Notes under the pieces: model-generated
Seen by the model: only the letters and a program-made list of their open reading frames with translations
What the model was told of the DNA's origin: nothing
Databases searched by the model: none
Source: Streptomyces sp. CC0208
Lineage (GTDB): Bacteria; Actinomycetota; Actinomycetes; Streptomycetales; Streptomycetaceae
Direction: 5' to 3'
Assembly: GCF_003443735.1 (NCBI RefSeq)
Contig: NZ_CP031969.1
Coordinates: 9,256,090 to 9,320,089, forward strand
DNA length: 64,000 bases
Part shown: in pieces, positions 27,801 through 35,884 of the stretch
Layout of the letters: every line of letters begins with the position of its first letter
How positions within the stretch are numbered: position 1 is the first letter of the stretch
Translations under genes and position numbers: made by a program

Positions 27801-28481
27801 AATCCCTACTACGATCCGAATGCTCCCGACGACTTCCCTGACAGACCCAAGATGGCGACCTGGCAGAAGGTTGTGGTGGGCGTCGTCTCGGCTGTGGCAC
27901 TGGCTGTTGTCGCCGCTCCCGTAGCTGTCGCTATGGGTGAAGGATGCCTGGCCACGGCTCCAGTGTGTGCCGCGGAAATTGCGGAAGTGATGACCGGCGG
28001 TGCTTCAGGGGGAAGCGCGGTAGTAGGCGGAGGGGCCGCAGTCGGCGTCGGTGCGTACAGCGCGGCACGCACTACACGCCTGGGCGGCACGTACTACACC
28101 CCCGCAACAGGCCTCAAAGCTCTCATCAACCCAGCCGGGGGCAAGACAAACTGCCGGGCGTGCGTCATTTCACTTGATCAACTCATGGCCAACGGGGCAC
28201 GGTCGAGCGCCATTCCTAACTTGGAACGCGGTTCCGAGAAGGTGATTGAAGATTTCTACGGAGTAAGGTTTCGAGCCAGGAGCTTCTCCAACATCGTGGC
28301 TGACATGCAGAAGGCGGGCCCTGGAGCCCGAGGCATCGTGTGGGGACTGGACGCCGATGGAGGCCACGTGTTCAATGTGATCAACTCCGGTGGAAGGGTG
28401 ACGTTTCTAGATGGGCAATCCGGCAACGCCAGCCATGCGGCCGGATGGGACAGCTATAAATTCATGAGGACAGACGAATGA
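21855..28481 (+). CDS. RHS/YD-repeat polymorphic toxin with C-terminal papain-fold (Tox-PL) domain
   Basis: A 2208-residue protein. It starts at an ATG after a GGGGAC site and has a signal-like N-terminus (RRWLGRGVLVASLCLLPQVV). Residues about 270-700 are SpvB/TcaC-like. Then many YD repeats follow (GYDMLGR, YDALGR-type motifs) to an RHS core at about 1840-1887 (GAREYDPATGRFLSLDPV, then TPVTKSDPTGL). After the core, residues 1888-2208 form a variable toxin tip with one hydrophobic segment (VVVGVVSAVALAVVAAPVAVA, near 2007). It ends in a papain-fold domain: NCRAC (Cys2100/2103), GHVFNVIN (His2171) and FLDGQSG (Asp2186), a Cys-His-Asp triad as in Tox-PL/glutamine-deamidase toxins. Its immunity gene overlaps the stop. 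Confidence 0.85.
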   Translation: MSSPPFRRRLPGAVARRWLGRGVLVASLCLLPQVVVPPGYDFAAQAQPSPARKKLEDRPEAKIDKVGVLKPGTSKAPKDKAAPAARETRERLKKASWPEAGKASADVPATGGAAVTVGGLGVKLAQQPVTAVAKAPKSKTAAKGTGPAEKVALRLHSQAAAKKAGINGVLLTVDPVGAASGKSVGDTDNLRISLDYSSFSDVYGGNFGPRLRLVTLPTCALTTPQKKSCRIQRPVAGAGNDAGSQTLTGTLSAHTLNAGTPMLMAAAADSSGGGSDYSATSLSPTATWEAGGSTGDFTWNYPLRVPPATAGPAPNLSISYNSASVDGRTAGENNQTSVIGEGFSITESYIERKYGSCKDDGQSGKGDQCWKYANATLVLNGKAVELVNACTDKTACDSAALSQASGGTWKVKNEDGTRVEHLAGATGNGDDNTEYWKVTDASGIQYFFGKHRLPGWSDKGTADTADDDPVTNSVWTVPVFGDDSGEPCYKSTGFADSFCNQAWRWNLDYVVDPHGNASAYWYGKETNYYSKNADTSVNGTGYTRGGYLNRIDYGLRSDLIYAKPAAQQVRFTYDERCVVSGGCSSLTKDTKANWPDVPFDMICASNTKCTTQIGPAFFTRKRLTDITTSVWTGTGTTQRDVDTWHLDQNFPDTGDASSPSLWLKSIQNTGKANTTAAAMPPVVFGGIQMSNHVEGSTPDTLRYIKWRVRKITSETGSTITVNYSGPDCIWGTSMPAAIDKNTRRCFPVKWSQSGATPVTDWFHKYVVTSVFQDDPYGHGDTNEKYYDYQDGAGWAYADDEGLTKASNRTWSQWRGYRKVVETSGDSDGPRSKKSTLYMRGLNGEKELDDTARVEKVTDSTGTAIDDSRQYAGFVRETIVYNGTEELSGTINTPWSHNTGSHTYSWGTTDSWIIQAGETATRTKTSTGTRTVTQKTTYDPTYGMPITVEDSGDAAKTGDESCVKTSYARNTTAWLVNTVSRSETYAVPCTTAPAVPDDVVSDITTAYDNQAVGVAPTLGEITASYRVASYDADKKPVYQQASGSTYDKLGRPLTATNALNRTVKTTYVPDDTGYGPLTSKTTIDPKLYTSTTEVDPAWGTATKTTDANGNITEWAFDALGRLVSVWKPDRSRVLQDAASIVYAYSINNDKETWVRTDALKADGKTYNSSYEIFDGLLRSRQKQVPAPNGGRVISETLYDDRGLAYITNSQVHDNNAPSGTLANTFQGSVPASIETVYDAAGRATDSIFRVYNEEKWRTKTDDQGDRTAVTATAGGTGTLTVKDARGRITERREYGGPAPTGSDYTRTLYEYTPGGQLKKMTGPDGAAWTYGYDLRGRKITSTDPDKGQIDTTYNDADQPLTATSTLNGVSHTLITDYDELGRKVGTWDGVKDNAHQLTKFTYDSLTKGQPTAAIRYVGGTTGKIYSQVVTGYDMLGRPKGTKTVIAAADPLAQALTAVGTSPTFTTSTTYNIDGTVQSTSMPAAAGLPAETVTNSYNDLGLLTGTDGMTDYVQNIGYSPYGEIEETRLGTSTGAKQLQILNRYEDGTRRLSNTHTVDQTNTGYTSDVDYIYDATGNVKSVADKVNGTDTQCFSYDGYRRLTDAWTPSSNDCATAPSATALGGPAPYWTSWTYKVGGLRDTQTEHKITANTTTAYGYPAVNANGAGQPHTLTSVTVNGGTAKDYKYDEQGNTTKRYGTTGSAQGLVWDIEGELSSLTEGTKTTDYLYDASGELLIRRGPVKTVLYLGGQELHYDTAAKKFTAQRYYPAGDATIVRTETGLSWMVDDHHGTASMTVDATTQAITRRYTSPFGEARGATPSGWPDDKGFLGKPADADTGLTHLGAREYDPATGRFLSLDPVLAPEDHESLNGYAYADNTPVTKSDPTGLKPITDCERGCNDGKGGRYYDSMTMGPHGTWVYHSTKTYTQTFQYEKAGGGTGSGSMTVTIRTDGGIKSAHIEFKMGPDPKPEARDGSQCRSCYAMGTNPYYDPNAPDDFPDRPKMATWQKVVVGVVSAVALAVVAAPVAVAMGEGCLATAPVCAAEIAEVMTGGASGGSAVVGGGAAVGVGAYSAARTTRLGGTYYTPATGLKALINPAGGKTNCRACVISLDQLMANGARSSAIPNLERGSEKVIEDFYGVRFRARSFSNIVADMQKAGPGARGIVWGLDADGGHVFNVINSGGRVTFLDGQSGNASHAAGWDSYKFMRTDE

Positions 28482-28738
28482 TCTCAGAAGAGCAGGCTCG
28501 CTTGATTGCAGAAGAATTTCTGCAAGAAAGTAAGAGGCCTACTGAGCCCGAGTTGGCTATCAACTGGAATAGGGCGCGAGTGAAGGAAGGAATCCTTATC
28601 GCCCCTTATAATTCCGCAGAATTCTTGAGCACCGGCGAGAATCAATTGCTGGATTGTTGGCCAATCTTGGTGGATCTAGCCTCAGGGCAAGCCCGATTCG
28701 GCGAGCTGGAAGAGCGTCCCTTCTGGAAGGGGGCGTAG
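28478..28738 (+). CDS. Immunity protein, Imm35/YrhB-like
   Basis: An 86-residue protein whose ATG overlaps the toxin stop (ATGA). It starts SEEQARLIAEEFLQESK and has the two-part Imm35 pattern: GILIAPYNSAEFLSTGENQL, then WPILVDLASGQARFG. Imm35 proteins are known partners of papain-fold (Tox-PL) toxins, so this is the cognate antitoxin and would block the active site in the producing cell. Its codon use is clearly more AT-rich than the RHS body (for example GAAGAATTTCTGCAAGAAAG), as is typical of exchanged toxin/immunity cassettes. Confidence 0.75.
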   Translation: MISEEQARLIAEEFLQESKRPTEPELAINWNRARVKEGILIAPYNSAEFLSTGENQLLDCWPILVDLASGQARFGELEERPFWKGA

Positions 28739-28790
28739 CCGGGTATTTTCCGTGGGCCCGCATCAGGCGGGCCCACGGAAATAAACCCGG
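28739..28790 (+). terminator. Strong hairpin terminator after the toxin-immunity pair
   Basis: A long inverted repeat directly after the immunity stop: CCGTGGGCCCGC and GCGGGCCCACGG form the core, extended by A/T pairs and an outer CCGGGT...ACCCGG. The outer pairing is imperfect by one base. This ends the LamG-RHS-immunity unit. Confidence 0.75.
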
Positions 28791-28921
28791 TGTGTCAATT
28801 GGGGCTGAGGTCCCTCGCCTGATCTCTGGGCTGTGCGCTTATAAACGGGCTGGTGACATTGATCGCTGAGCGAACAGACTGTGATGAACTCCGAGAAGCC
28901 CTCACTGAACCTCTTTCATCC

Positions 28922-29404
28922 TCAATAGTCGCAGGTCAAGAGTGTGTGGATGGCTTGTACGACGGTGCTAATACGCCGGGTTGAACATCTGGCTCGCCGT
29001 AACAGTCGCCAGGACTTCAGCTGTGCGAAGGCGCGTTCGCCGGGAGCCCGCAGCCGGGCGTGGTCGCGGTTGAACTGCTGGTAGTGCTCGGGCTGTTCGT
29101 GGTGGTGGTAGTAGGGGGTGCGGACGGTGGCGCCGGCACCCTGGTAGGCCCGGTCGGCGAGGACGAGGATCTGGCGGGTCAGGCAGGCTTGGACGATGCC
29201 GTGGGCGCGGGCCGCGGTGAGGTCGTGGGTACGTCCTGGTGTCGCGCGCGAGAACCACAGCGGGGTTCCGCCGGGCCGCGATGACCTGGATGTTCATGCC
29301 ATGCTGCTTGTGTTTCTGCGAGTAGTGTGGCTCGTCCGCCTTGAAGCGGTCGGTCGGGATGAGCATCCCGTCGACGATGACGAAGTCCCCCTCGCCCAGC
29401 CCGA
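28922..29404 (-). pseudogene. IS5-family transposase remnant interrupted by another IS
   Basis: The 5' part is lost at the insertion point of the IS at 29406. What remains reads GEGDFVIVDGMLIPTDRFKA, then DEPHYSQKHKQHGMNIQVIAA, with a frameshift after IAA. In the shifted frames it continues as THDLTAAR-type, LADRAYQGAG-type and ERAFAQLKSWRLLRRAR-type sequence to TVVQAIHTLLTCDY and a TGA at 28922. The DDE residues of a DDE_Tnp_4-type transposase are recognisable (the Asp in VDGML and in LADRAYQ, the Glu in ERAFAQLK). Confidence 0.7.
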
Positions 29405-29405
29405 C

Positions 29406-30279
29406 TAAAGCGCGTTGCAGAAGGCCGTGATCTGGGCATTTTCCTTGTATGCGTGGGGTGTTGAGGGCTGATCCGTTGTGGGTGGAGACGTTCACGGGGC
29501 TGCGGATGACGCAGTTCGAGCGGTTGCTGAAGGCGGTGCGGGAGCGTGGTGGCGATGGGCCGCGGATCGGCCGGCCGTGGTGTCTGCCGCTTTCCGAGCG
29601 GGTGCTGGTGGTAGCGGTCTACTACCGGACGAACCTCACCATGCGGCATCTCGCGCCACTGTTCGGCATCTCGCCGGCCACCGTGTGCCGTGTCATCCAG
29701 CGGCTTGGCCCCCTCCTCGCGATCGCGCCGACCTCGCGTCCGGCCGATGCCGCGGACCGGTTGTGGATCGTCGACGGCACCCTGGTCCCGGTGCGCGACC
29801 GCAAGGTCGGCGCCTTGAGCCGCAACTACCGGTTCTCCGCGAACGTGCAGGCCATCATCGACGCCGACACCCGCCTGGTCGTGGCCACCGCCCGCCCCGC
29901 CCCGGGCAACAAGGCCGACGCCCATGTCTGGCGCAACTCCGGCCTGCCGGAGCAGTGCCAGGGAGCCACGGTGCTCGGCGACGGCGCCTACATCAACACT
30001 GGCCTGGTCGTCCCGCACCGCAAACGACCCGGCCGGGCGCTGCTGGCCGGCGAACAAGCCGACAACGCCGAGCATCGCCGGGTCCGTGCACGGGTCGAGC
30101 ATGCGATCGGCCGCCTGAAGAACTACAAGATCCTTCGTGACTGCCGACAGCACGGCGATGGCCTGCATCACGCCGTACAAGCGGTCGCGCACATGCACAA
30201 CCTCGCCCTGTCCGCGTGATCAGCACAGCCGTAGACGGGACCTGACCTGCAAACTCACGGCCTTCTGTAACGCGCTTTA
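29406..30279 (+). mobile_element. Complete IS5-family insertion sequence (about 0.87 kb)
   Basis: Terminal inverted repeats of 25 bp match at 24 positions: the left end is at 29406-29430 and the right end at 30255-30279, both reading TAAAGCGCGTT(G/A)CAGAAGG inward. The outer TA may be the 2-bp target duplication usual for this IS group. The element carries one intact transposase gene and has inserted into an older IS remnant. Confidence 0.85.
29449..30219 (+). CDS. IS5-family transposase (DDE_Tnp_4 type), intact
   Basis: A 256-residue transposase. The N-terminal part has a helix-turn-helix (LTMRHLAPLFGISPATVCRV). The catalytic DDE core is visible: RLWIVDGTLVPV (first Asp), TVLGDGAYINTG (second Asp), and RARVEHAIGRLKNYKILRDC (Glu). 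Length is normal for this group and no stop or frameshift interrupts it, so it may be active. It lies between the inverted repeats of the IS. Confidence 0.85.
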   Translation: MRGVLRADPLWVETFTGLRMTQFERLLKAVRERGGDGPRIGRPWCLPLSERVLVVAVYYRTNLTMRHLAPLFGISPATVCRVIQRLGPLLAIAPTSRPADAADRLWIVDGTLVPVRDRKVGALSRNYRFSANVQAIIDADTRLVVATARPAPGNKADAHVWRNSGLPEQCQGATVLGDGAYINTGLVVPHRKRPGRALLAGEQADNAEHRRVRARVEHAIGRLKNYKILRDCRQHGDGLHHAVQAVAHMHNLALSA

Positions 30280-30295
30280 GGTTCTGTCTCTTTGG

Positions 30296-31053
30296 TCAGT
30301 GGCGGGTCCAGATGAGGATGCCCGTGAGGTGGAGTGCGGCCTGGTAGGCGATGGCGAGTTTGTCGGTTCGTGTGGCCAGGCCGCGCCACTGCTTGAGGCG
30401 GTTGATGCACCGTTCGACGGTGTTGCGCTGCTTGTATGTCTCGCGGTCGAAGCCGGGCGGTCGGCCGCCGAGTCGGCCTCGCCGCAGGCGGTGGCCGACT
30501 TGGTCGGAGGGCTGCGGGATGACTGCACGGATGCCTCGGCGTCGCAGGTGGCTGCGGATGGCGCGGGTGGAGTGCGCGCGGTCGGCCAGAACGGCCAGGG
30601 GTCGGGTCCGGGGCCTGCCGGAGCCGGTGCGGGGCAACGCGGATGCGGGACCTCACCGTTTCGAAGGCGGGTGCATCGCCTGCCTGGCCTGCGGTGACGG
30701 TGAAGGCGAGGGGTCATGCCCGGCCGTCTGCGGCCAGGTGGACTTTGGTGCTCAGTCCGCCGCGTGAGCGTCCGAGTGGGTGATCGGCGGGCTCGCCGGG
30801 TGGGCTGCCCCTTTTTGAGGGCTCCGGCGGCGTGCTGGTGGGCCCGGACGACCGTGGAGTCCACCGACACTGTCCAGTCGATGTCGTCGTCGGCGTCCGC
30901 TGCCGCCAGGACGGCAGTGAGGATCATCTCCCAGGTGCCGTCGACGGCCCATCTGATCAGCCGCTTGTGCGCGGTCTTGAACGAGCCGAGCTCGTCGGGA
31001 AGGTCCCGCCAGGGCGAGTTGGTGCGGTACTTCCAGGCGAGCAGCCACACCAC
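30296..31053 (-). pseudogene. Degenerate IS5-family transposase with frameshifts and an internal stop
   Basis: The N-terminal part reads WKYRTNSPWRDLPDELGSFK, then WAVDGTWEMILTAVLAAADA, then WTVSVDSTVVRAHQHAAGAL in one frame up to an AAAAAGGGG run (30808-30816). The sequence then continues in a second frame (GGLSTKVHLAADGRA, a stop, PLAFTVTAGQAGDAPAFE) and in a third (LAVLADRAHSTRAIRSHLRR to AIAYQAALHLTGILIWTRH). Elements of this group can use programmed frameshifting at such a run, but the added stop and second shift show decay. About 45 residues of the N-terminus are also missing. Confidence 0.75.
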
Positions 31054-31198
31054 CCTAGACGGCCCCTACGCACCAGACGGCTTCGTGCCGTGTGGAGGGG
31101 ATGATCCGCAGGTGGGCCCTCCGGTTAGGGTGGCGGGGGTGCGTGCTTCGGGTTGGTGCGCGTGAAGTGGCCGTGGTTTTGAGGGGGGTTCACGGGGG

Positions 31199-34100
31199 AT
31201 GGGCTACGTCCTGCCTGGCTGGATGGACGAGATCCTGGACTTCATCGGGATCAACTGGCCGAACGTCGACGAGGACGACTACCGTGAAATGGCGGATGCC
31301 ATGCGGGAGTTCGCGGACCAGTTCGAGGGGCACGGTGCGGAGGCGCATGCGGCGGTCAGCCGCATTCTGGCCTCCAGTGAGGGTGCTGCGGTCGATGCGC
31401 TGCAGGAGCACTGGGACTTGGTGAAGTCCGGGCATCTGGAGAAGGTGCCCGATATCGCCCGGCTGTTCTCGGATGCCTGTGATGTGGTAGCGGACATCAT
31501 CTTCGGGATGAAGACCAAGGCCGAGATCGAACTCGGTGCCATGGCGGCCTCGATCGGTGTCAGCCTGGGTCTTGCGGTCGTGACCGGCGGCCTGTCGGCG
31601 ATCGTCGGGGCGGCGGAGACGGCCGCGATGCGCCAGCTGATCAAGCGGATCATCGACGAGGCGGCCGACCAGATCGTCGACGAACTCCTCGCCCGGGTCA
31701 CCGAGCCGATCACCGGCCGGCTGGAGCAAATGGTCGAGGACACGGTCCTGGACCTGACCGACAACCTCATCAAGCTCCCGCCTGCCACCGGCGGCGCCGG
31801 TGCGGGGGAGGGGGGTCACGGCGGCATCCACACCGGCATGACCCTCGCCTCGGCAGGCGGACCCTCCGGAGGCGGCGGGGGAGGGGGTGGTGGCCGGGTC
31901 TTCATCGACCATGAGGAGTACGAGAACGGGGCGGGCAAGCTGTCCCGCCACGGCGAGGCCATGAGCACCGACTCGCTCGGTTCGCTGGGCCGGGCCAAGG
32001 GCGCCTTCGGCCGCACGAGGGGCCGTGATCCGTTCACCCAGGCGTTCGACTCCGTGCTGCATGGTGCGCTCAACGGTGCGGAGAAGGCGCTGAAGAAGGT
32101 CGGCAAGCACCTTACGGAGGACGTGCCTGGTGGGTTGCGTGCCACCTCGCGCACCCATCGCCAAAACGACAGCGACATCTCCGACCGGCTCAAGACGCTG
32201 ACCAAGGGGGAGTCGGACACCCCCAGGGTGCCCGGCGCCCGCAGCGGCGGGCGGGGTGGCAAGGGCCCAGATCCGCTGAACAGCGCCCGCGATGATGCGC
32301 GCCACCACGGTGTGGAGCCGGACAAGCGCATCTGCCGTACCGACCCGGTCGATGTGGCCAGCGGCCAGATGCTGCTGGAACAAAAGGACCTGGATCTTCC
32401 CGGGGTGCTGCCGCTGGTCCTCAAGCGCACGCACCTGTCCGACTACACCTTCGGGGTGTGGTTCGGCCGCTCGTGGGCCTCGACGCTGGACGAACGCATC
32501 GAGGTCGACATCCGCAACCAGGCGATGTGGGCGCGCGAGGACGGCACCGTCCTCATCTACGACCGGCTGCCCGGCCCGCAGACGCCAGAGGTGATGCCGC
32601 TGGAAGGTCCGCGTATCCCGCTGCGGCGCATCTCCGAGGTGGGCGCCCAGAATCTGGAGTTCGCGGCCACTGATCCGCGCACCGGTTGGACGCGCTACTT
32701 CTCCAAGCCGGGCGGCAAGGGCTGGCAGCTGTGGCTGACCACCATCGAGGACCGTAACGGCAACCAGATCGACATCCACCGCGACGCCACCGGCCGCCCC
32801 CTCGACATCACCCACAGCGGCGGCTACGACATCAGCATCTCCGCCGACCGTGGCCGCGTCACCGCCCTCGCCCTCCGCGGCCAGAACGACGGCGAACCAG
32901 CCCTGCCCGTCATCGAGTTCGGCTACGACGAAGACGGCGATCTCACCGAGGTCATCAACTCCTCCGGAATCCCGCTGCGCTTCACCTACGACACCCTGGG
33001 CCGCATCACGTCGTGGACCGACCGCAACGACTCCACCTACCGCTACATCTACGACGCGGCCGGCCGCGTGGTGCAGACGGTGGGGCCGTCCGGGATGCTC
33101 TCGTCCACGTTCGCCTACGACACCACCAACCGGATCACCCGGTATACCGACTCGATGGGTGCCACGACCGTCTACCAGCTGGACGAGCGGCAGCAGATCG
33201 TCGCGGAGACCGACCCGCTGGGCCACACCACCGCCTACGTGTTCGATGCGCGGGACCGGATCCTGGAGCAGACCGACGCGCTGGGCCACACCGTGCGCTT
33301 CGAACGCGACGAGCGCGGCAACCTGGTCGGCTTCGTCGCGCCCGACGGGCTCCGCACCACCGCGGTCTTCAACGACCTGGACCTTCCGGTGACCATCACC
33401 GAACGCGGAGGCCGCCAGCGGCACTTCGCCTACGACGCGCGCGGCAACCGCACCGCCGTCATCGACATCGACAGAGCCCGTACCGACTACGAGGTCGACG
33501 AACGCGGTCACGTCACCGCGGTACGCAACGCAGCCGGCGAGGTCACCCGGATACGCAACGACGCGGCAGGCCTGCCGGTGGAGATCACCGCCCCCGACGG
33601 GGCCCGCGTGACCCTCGTCCGTGACCGCTTCGGCCGGGTCACCGAGGTGACGGACGCCCTCGGCGGCACGATGCGCATGACCTGGACGATCGAGGGCCGG
33701 CCCCTGTGGCGGGAACTGCCCGACGGCACCCGCGAGGAGTGGACCTGGGACGGCGAGGGCAACCTGCTTGCCCACACCGACCGGGCCGGGCACACCACCA
33801 CCCACGCGGTCACCCACTTCGACCGGCGCACCGCCACCCGCACCGCCGACGGCGCCGCCTACCAGTTCACCCACGACAGCGAACTGCGCCTGGCCACCGT
33901 GGTGAACGCCCAGGGGCAGCAGTGGCGCTACCAGTACGACGCTGCCGGCCGCCTGACAGCGGAGACGGACTTCGACGGCCGCACCCTGACCTACGAACAC
34001 GACGCCCTGGGGCGTCTGACCCGCCGCACCAACGCCGCCGGACAGTCCCTGGCCTACGAGCGTGACCTGTTGGGGCGGATCGTGCGCATGCAGCACGACG

Positions 34101-35884
34101 ATGGCACCACCTCCACCTTCACCTACGACATCGCCGGTCGCCTGGTGGAGGTCACCAACCCCCACGCCCAGATCCACCTCGAACGGGACCTGGCCGGGCG
34201 TGTCGTGACCGAGAGTGTCAACGGCCGCGCCCTGGCCCGCGCCTACGACGTGCTGGGACGGCGCACCCACCGGCGCACCCCGTCCGGCGCCACCAGCACC
34301 CTCACCTACGACGAGCGCGGCCTCGCGGCCTACACGGTGGGGGAGCAGACCTTCCGCTTCGAACGCGACGTGCTCGGCCGGGAAGTCTCCCGCACCCTCG
34401 ACGACCAGCTCACCTTCAGCCAGACGTGGGATCCCGTCGGCCGCATCGTGAACCAGGCCTTCACCAGTGCGCACGACACCCTCTTCGAGCGCTCCTTCGC
34501 CTACACCCCGAACGGCACCCCGCACACCATCGAGGACAGCCGCACCGGCCGGCGCACCTACACGCTGGACGCAGCCAGCCGGATCACTGCCGTCACCGCC
34601 GAGGGCTGGAGCGAGCAGTACGCCTACAACACAGCGGGCGACCAGATGCACGCCGCGCTGCCGCCGGGCACTCCAGGCCAGGACACCGCCGGCGAACGCA
34701 CCTACTCCGGTAGCCGTGTCACCCAGGCCGGCCGCACCCACTACACCTACGACGTCCAGGGCCGCCTCGCCCAAAAACGCGTCACCACGCTCAGCGGCAA
34801 ACAGCTGACCTGGACGTTCACCTGGGATGCCGAAGACCGCCTCACCCAGGTCCAGGCCCCCGGCGACGTGGCCTGGCGCTACTTCTACGACGCGCTGGGC
34901 CGCCGCACCGCCAAGCACCGGCTGCGCGCGGACGGCCGCATCGAGGATGTGACGACCTACTGCTGGGACGGCGGACAGCTCGCCGAGCAGCACACCAACG
35001 GTGTCACCCTCATCTGGGACTACACCGGCCTGCACCCCCTGGCGCAACGCGAAGCCAAAACCCAGGAACAGGGCGAGAGCGACCGACGGTTCTTCGCCAT
35101 CGTCACCGACCTTGCCGGGGCCCCCACCGACCTCATCGCCCCCGACGGCACCATCGCCTGGCACAGCCGCAGCACCGCCTGGGGCTCCACCCAGTCCCAC
35201 CGCGACGCCACCGCATACACGCCGCTGCGCTACCCCGGCCAGTACTTCGATCCCGAAACCGGCCTGCACTACAACCTCAACCGCTACTACGACCCCGAAC
35301 TCGGCCGCTACACCACACCCGACCCCCTGGGCCTCGCACCGGCCGTCAACCACTACACCTACGTCCCCAACCCCTTCACCCTCGCCGACCCGCTCGGCCT
35401 GGCCGGCTGCACAGCCGATCCGACCTGGGGCGGACGGGTCACCTTCACCCGCGACGAGCACGGACGCCCCTACGAGATGAACGCGGTCATCACCAGGGAC
35501 ATGCTCGACGAGGGCACCCACGCGAGGAACTCACTGGAGCCGCCCGGCTTCCTCGGCGGCGACTACAACCAGGCCCGCGGCCACATGCTGGCCCGGATGC
35601 TCGGCGGATCCGGCGACACCCTCGACAACCTCTTCACCATCACGCAAAACCCCACCAACAGCCCCGACATGCGCGACCACGAACAGGACATCTACAACGC
35701 CGTCCAGCACAACGGCGAAGTCATCACCTACAACGTCTACCTCGAATACAGCGACGACCTGCCGGACTCGGTCCCGAAGTACATTCAGCTCGAAGCCCAC
35801 GGCACCAAGGGCTTCGCCCTGGACCAGCTACTGGACAACCCCGCCCACGAGCAGCAACAGCGACACCGACGAGGACTCCTGTGA
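31199..35884 (+). CDS. RHS polymorphic toxin with WXG100-like N-terminus, DUF6531 and EndoNS nuclease tip
   Basis: A 1561-residue protein. The N-terminus (1-200) is helical and WXG100/CpnT-like (WMDEILDFIGINWPNVDEDD), with a hydrophobic stretch near 115-140. This suggests export by a type VII-like route instead of a Sec signal. A Gly-rich linker follows. DUF6531 is at about 378-455 (DPVDVASGQMLLEQKDLDLP). RHS/YD repeats run to a core at about 1360-1404 (YYDPELGRYTTPDPLGLA, then LADPLGLAG). The tip (1405-1561) resembles Endonuclease_NS_2: RGHMLARMLGG with catalytic His1462, then NLFTITQNPTNSPDM and NGEVITYNVYLEY. Two SUKH immunity genes follow, the first overlapping the stop. Confidence 0.85.
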   Translation: MGYVLPGWMDEILDFIGINWPNVDEDDYREMADAMREFADQFEGHGAEAHAAVSRILASSEGAAVDALQEHWDLVKSGHLEKVPDIARLFSDACDVVADIIFGMKTKAEIELGAMAASIGVSLGLAVVTGGLSAIVGAAETAAMRQLIKRIIDEAADQIVDELLARVTEPITGRLEQMVEDTVLDLTDNLIKLPPATGGAGAGEGGHGGIHTGMTLASAGGPSGGGGGGGGGRVFIDHEEYENGAGKLSRHGEAMSTDSLGSLGRAKGAFGRTRGRDPFTQAFDSVLHGALNGAEKALKKVGKHLTEDVPGGLRATSRTHRQNDSDISDRLKTLTKGESDTPRVPGARSGGRGGKGPDPLNSARDDARHHGVEPDKRICRTDPVDVASGQMLLEQKDLDLPGVLPLVLKRTHLSDYTFGVWFGRSWASTLDERIEVDIRNQAMWAREDGTVLIYDRLPGPQTPEVMPLEGPRIPLRRISEVGAQNLEFAATDPRTGWTRYFSKPGGKGWQLWLTTIEDRNGNQIDIHRDATGRPLDITHSGGYDISISADRGRVTALALRGQNDGEPALPVIEFGYDEDGDLTEVINSSGIPLRFTYDTLGRITSWTDRNDSTYRYIYDAAGRVVQTVGPSGMLSSTFAYDTTNRITRYTDSMGATTVYQLDERQQIVAETDPLGHTTAYVFDARDRILEQTDALGHTVRFERDERGNLVGFVAPDGLRTTAVFNDLDLPVTITERGGRQRHFAYDARGNRTAVIDIDRARTDYEVDERGHVTAVRNAAGEVTRIRNDAAGLPVEITAPDGARVTLVRDRFGRVTEVTDALGGTMRMTWTIEGRPLWRELPDGTREEWTWDGEGNLLAHTDRAGHTTTHAVTHFDRRTATRTADGAAYQFTHDSELRLATVVNAQGQQWRYQYDAAGRLTAETDFDGRTLTYEHDALGRLTRRTNAAGQSLAYERDLLGRIVRMQHDDGTTSTFTYDIAGRLVEVTNPHAQIHLERDLAGRVVTESVNGRALARAYDVLGRRTHRRTPSGATSTLTYDERGLAAYTVGEQTFRFERDVLGREVSRTLDDQLTFSQTWDPVGRIVNQAFTSAHDTLFERSFAYTPNGTPHTIEDSRTGRRTYTLDAASRITAVTAEGWSEQYAYNTAGDQMHAALPPGTPGQDTAGERTYSGSRVTQAGRTHYTYDVQGRLAQKRVTTLSGKQLTWTFTWDAEDRLTQVQAPGDVAWRYFYDALGRRTAKHRLRADGRIEDVTTYCWDGGQLAEQHTNGVTLIWDYTGLHPLAQREAKTQEQGESDRRFFAIVTDLAGAPTDLIAPDGTIAWHSRSTAWGSTQSHRDATAYTPLRYPGQYFDPETGLHYNLNRYYDPELGRYTTPDPLGLAPAVNHYTYVPNPFTLADPLGLAGCTADPTWGGRVTFTRDEHGRPYEMNAVITRDMLDEGTHARNSLEPPGFLGGDYNQARGHMLARMLGGSGDTLDNLFTITQNPTNSPDMRDHEQDIYNAVQHNGEVITYNVYLEYSDDLPDSVPKYIQLEAHGTKGFALDQLLDNPAHEQQQRHRRGLL

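Noticed and set aside
30808..30816. AAAAAGGGG run as programmed frameshift site of a working transposase
   Set aside because: A later in-frame stop and a second frame change show that the gene is decayed, whatever the run once did.
31190..35521. A very long minus-strand open frame (over 1400 codons) opposite the second RHS gene
   Set aside because: It mirrors the codon pattern of the RHS gene; its protein is Gly/Val/Arg-rich with no domain, so it is a shadow.
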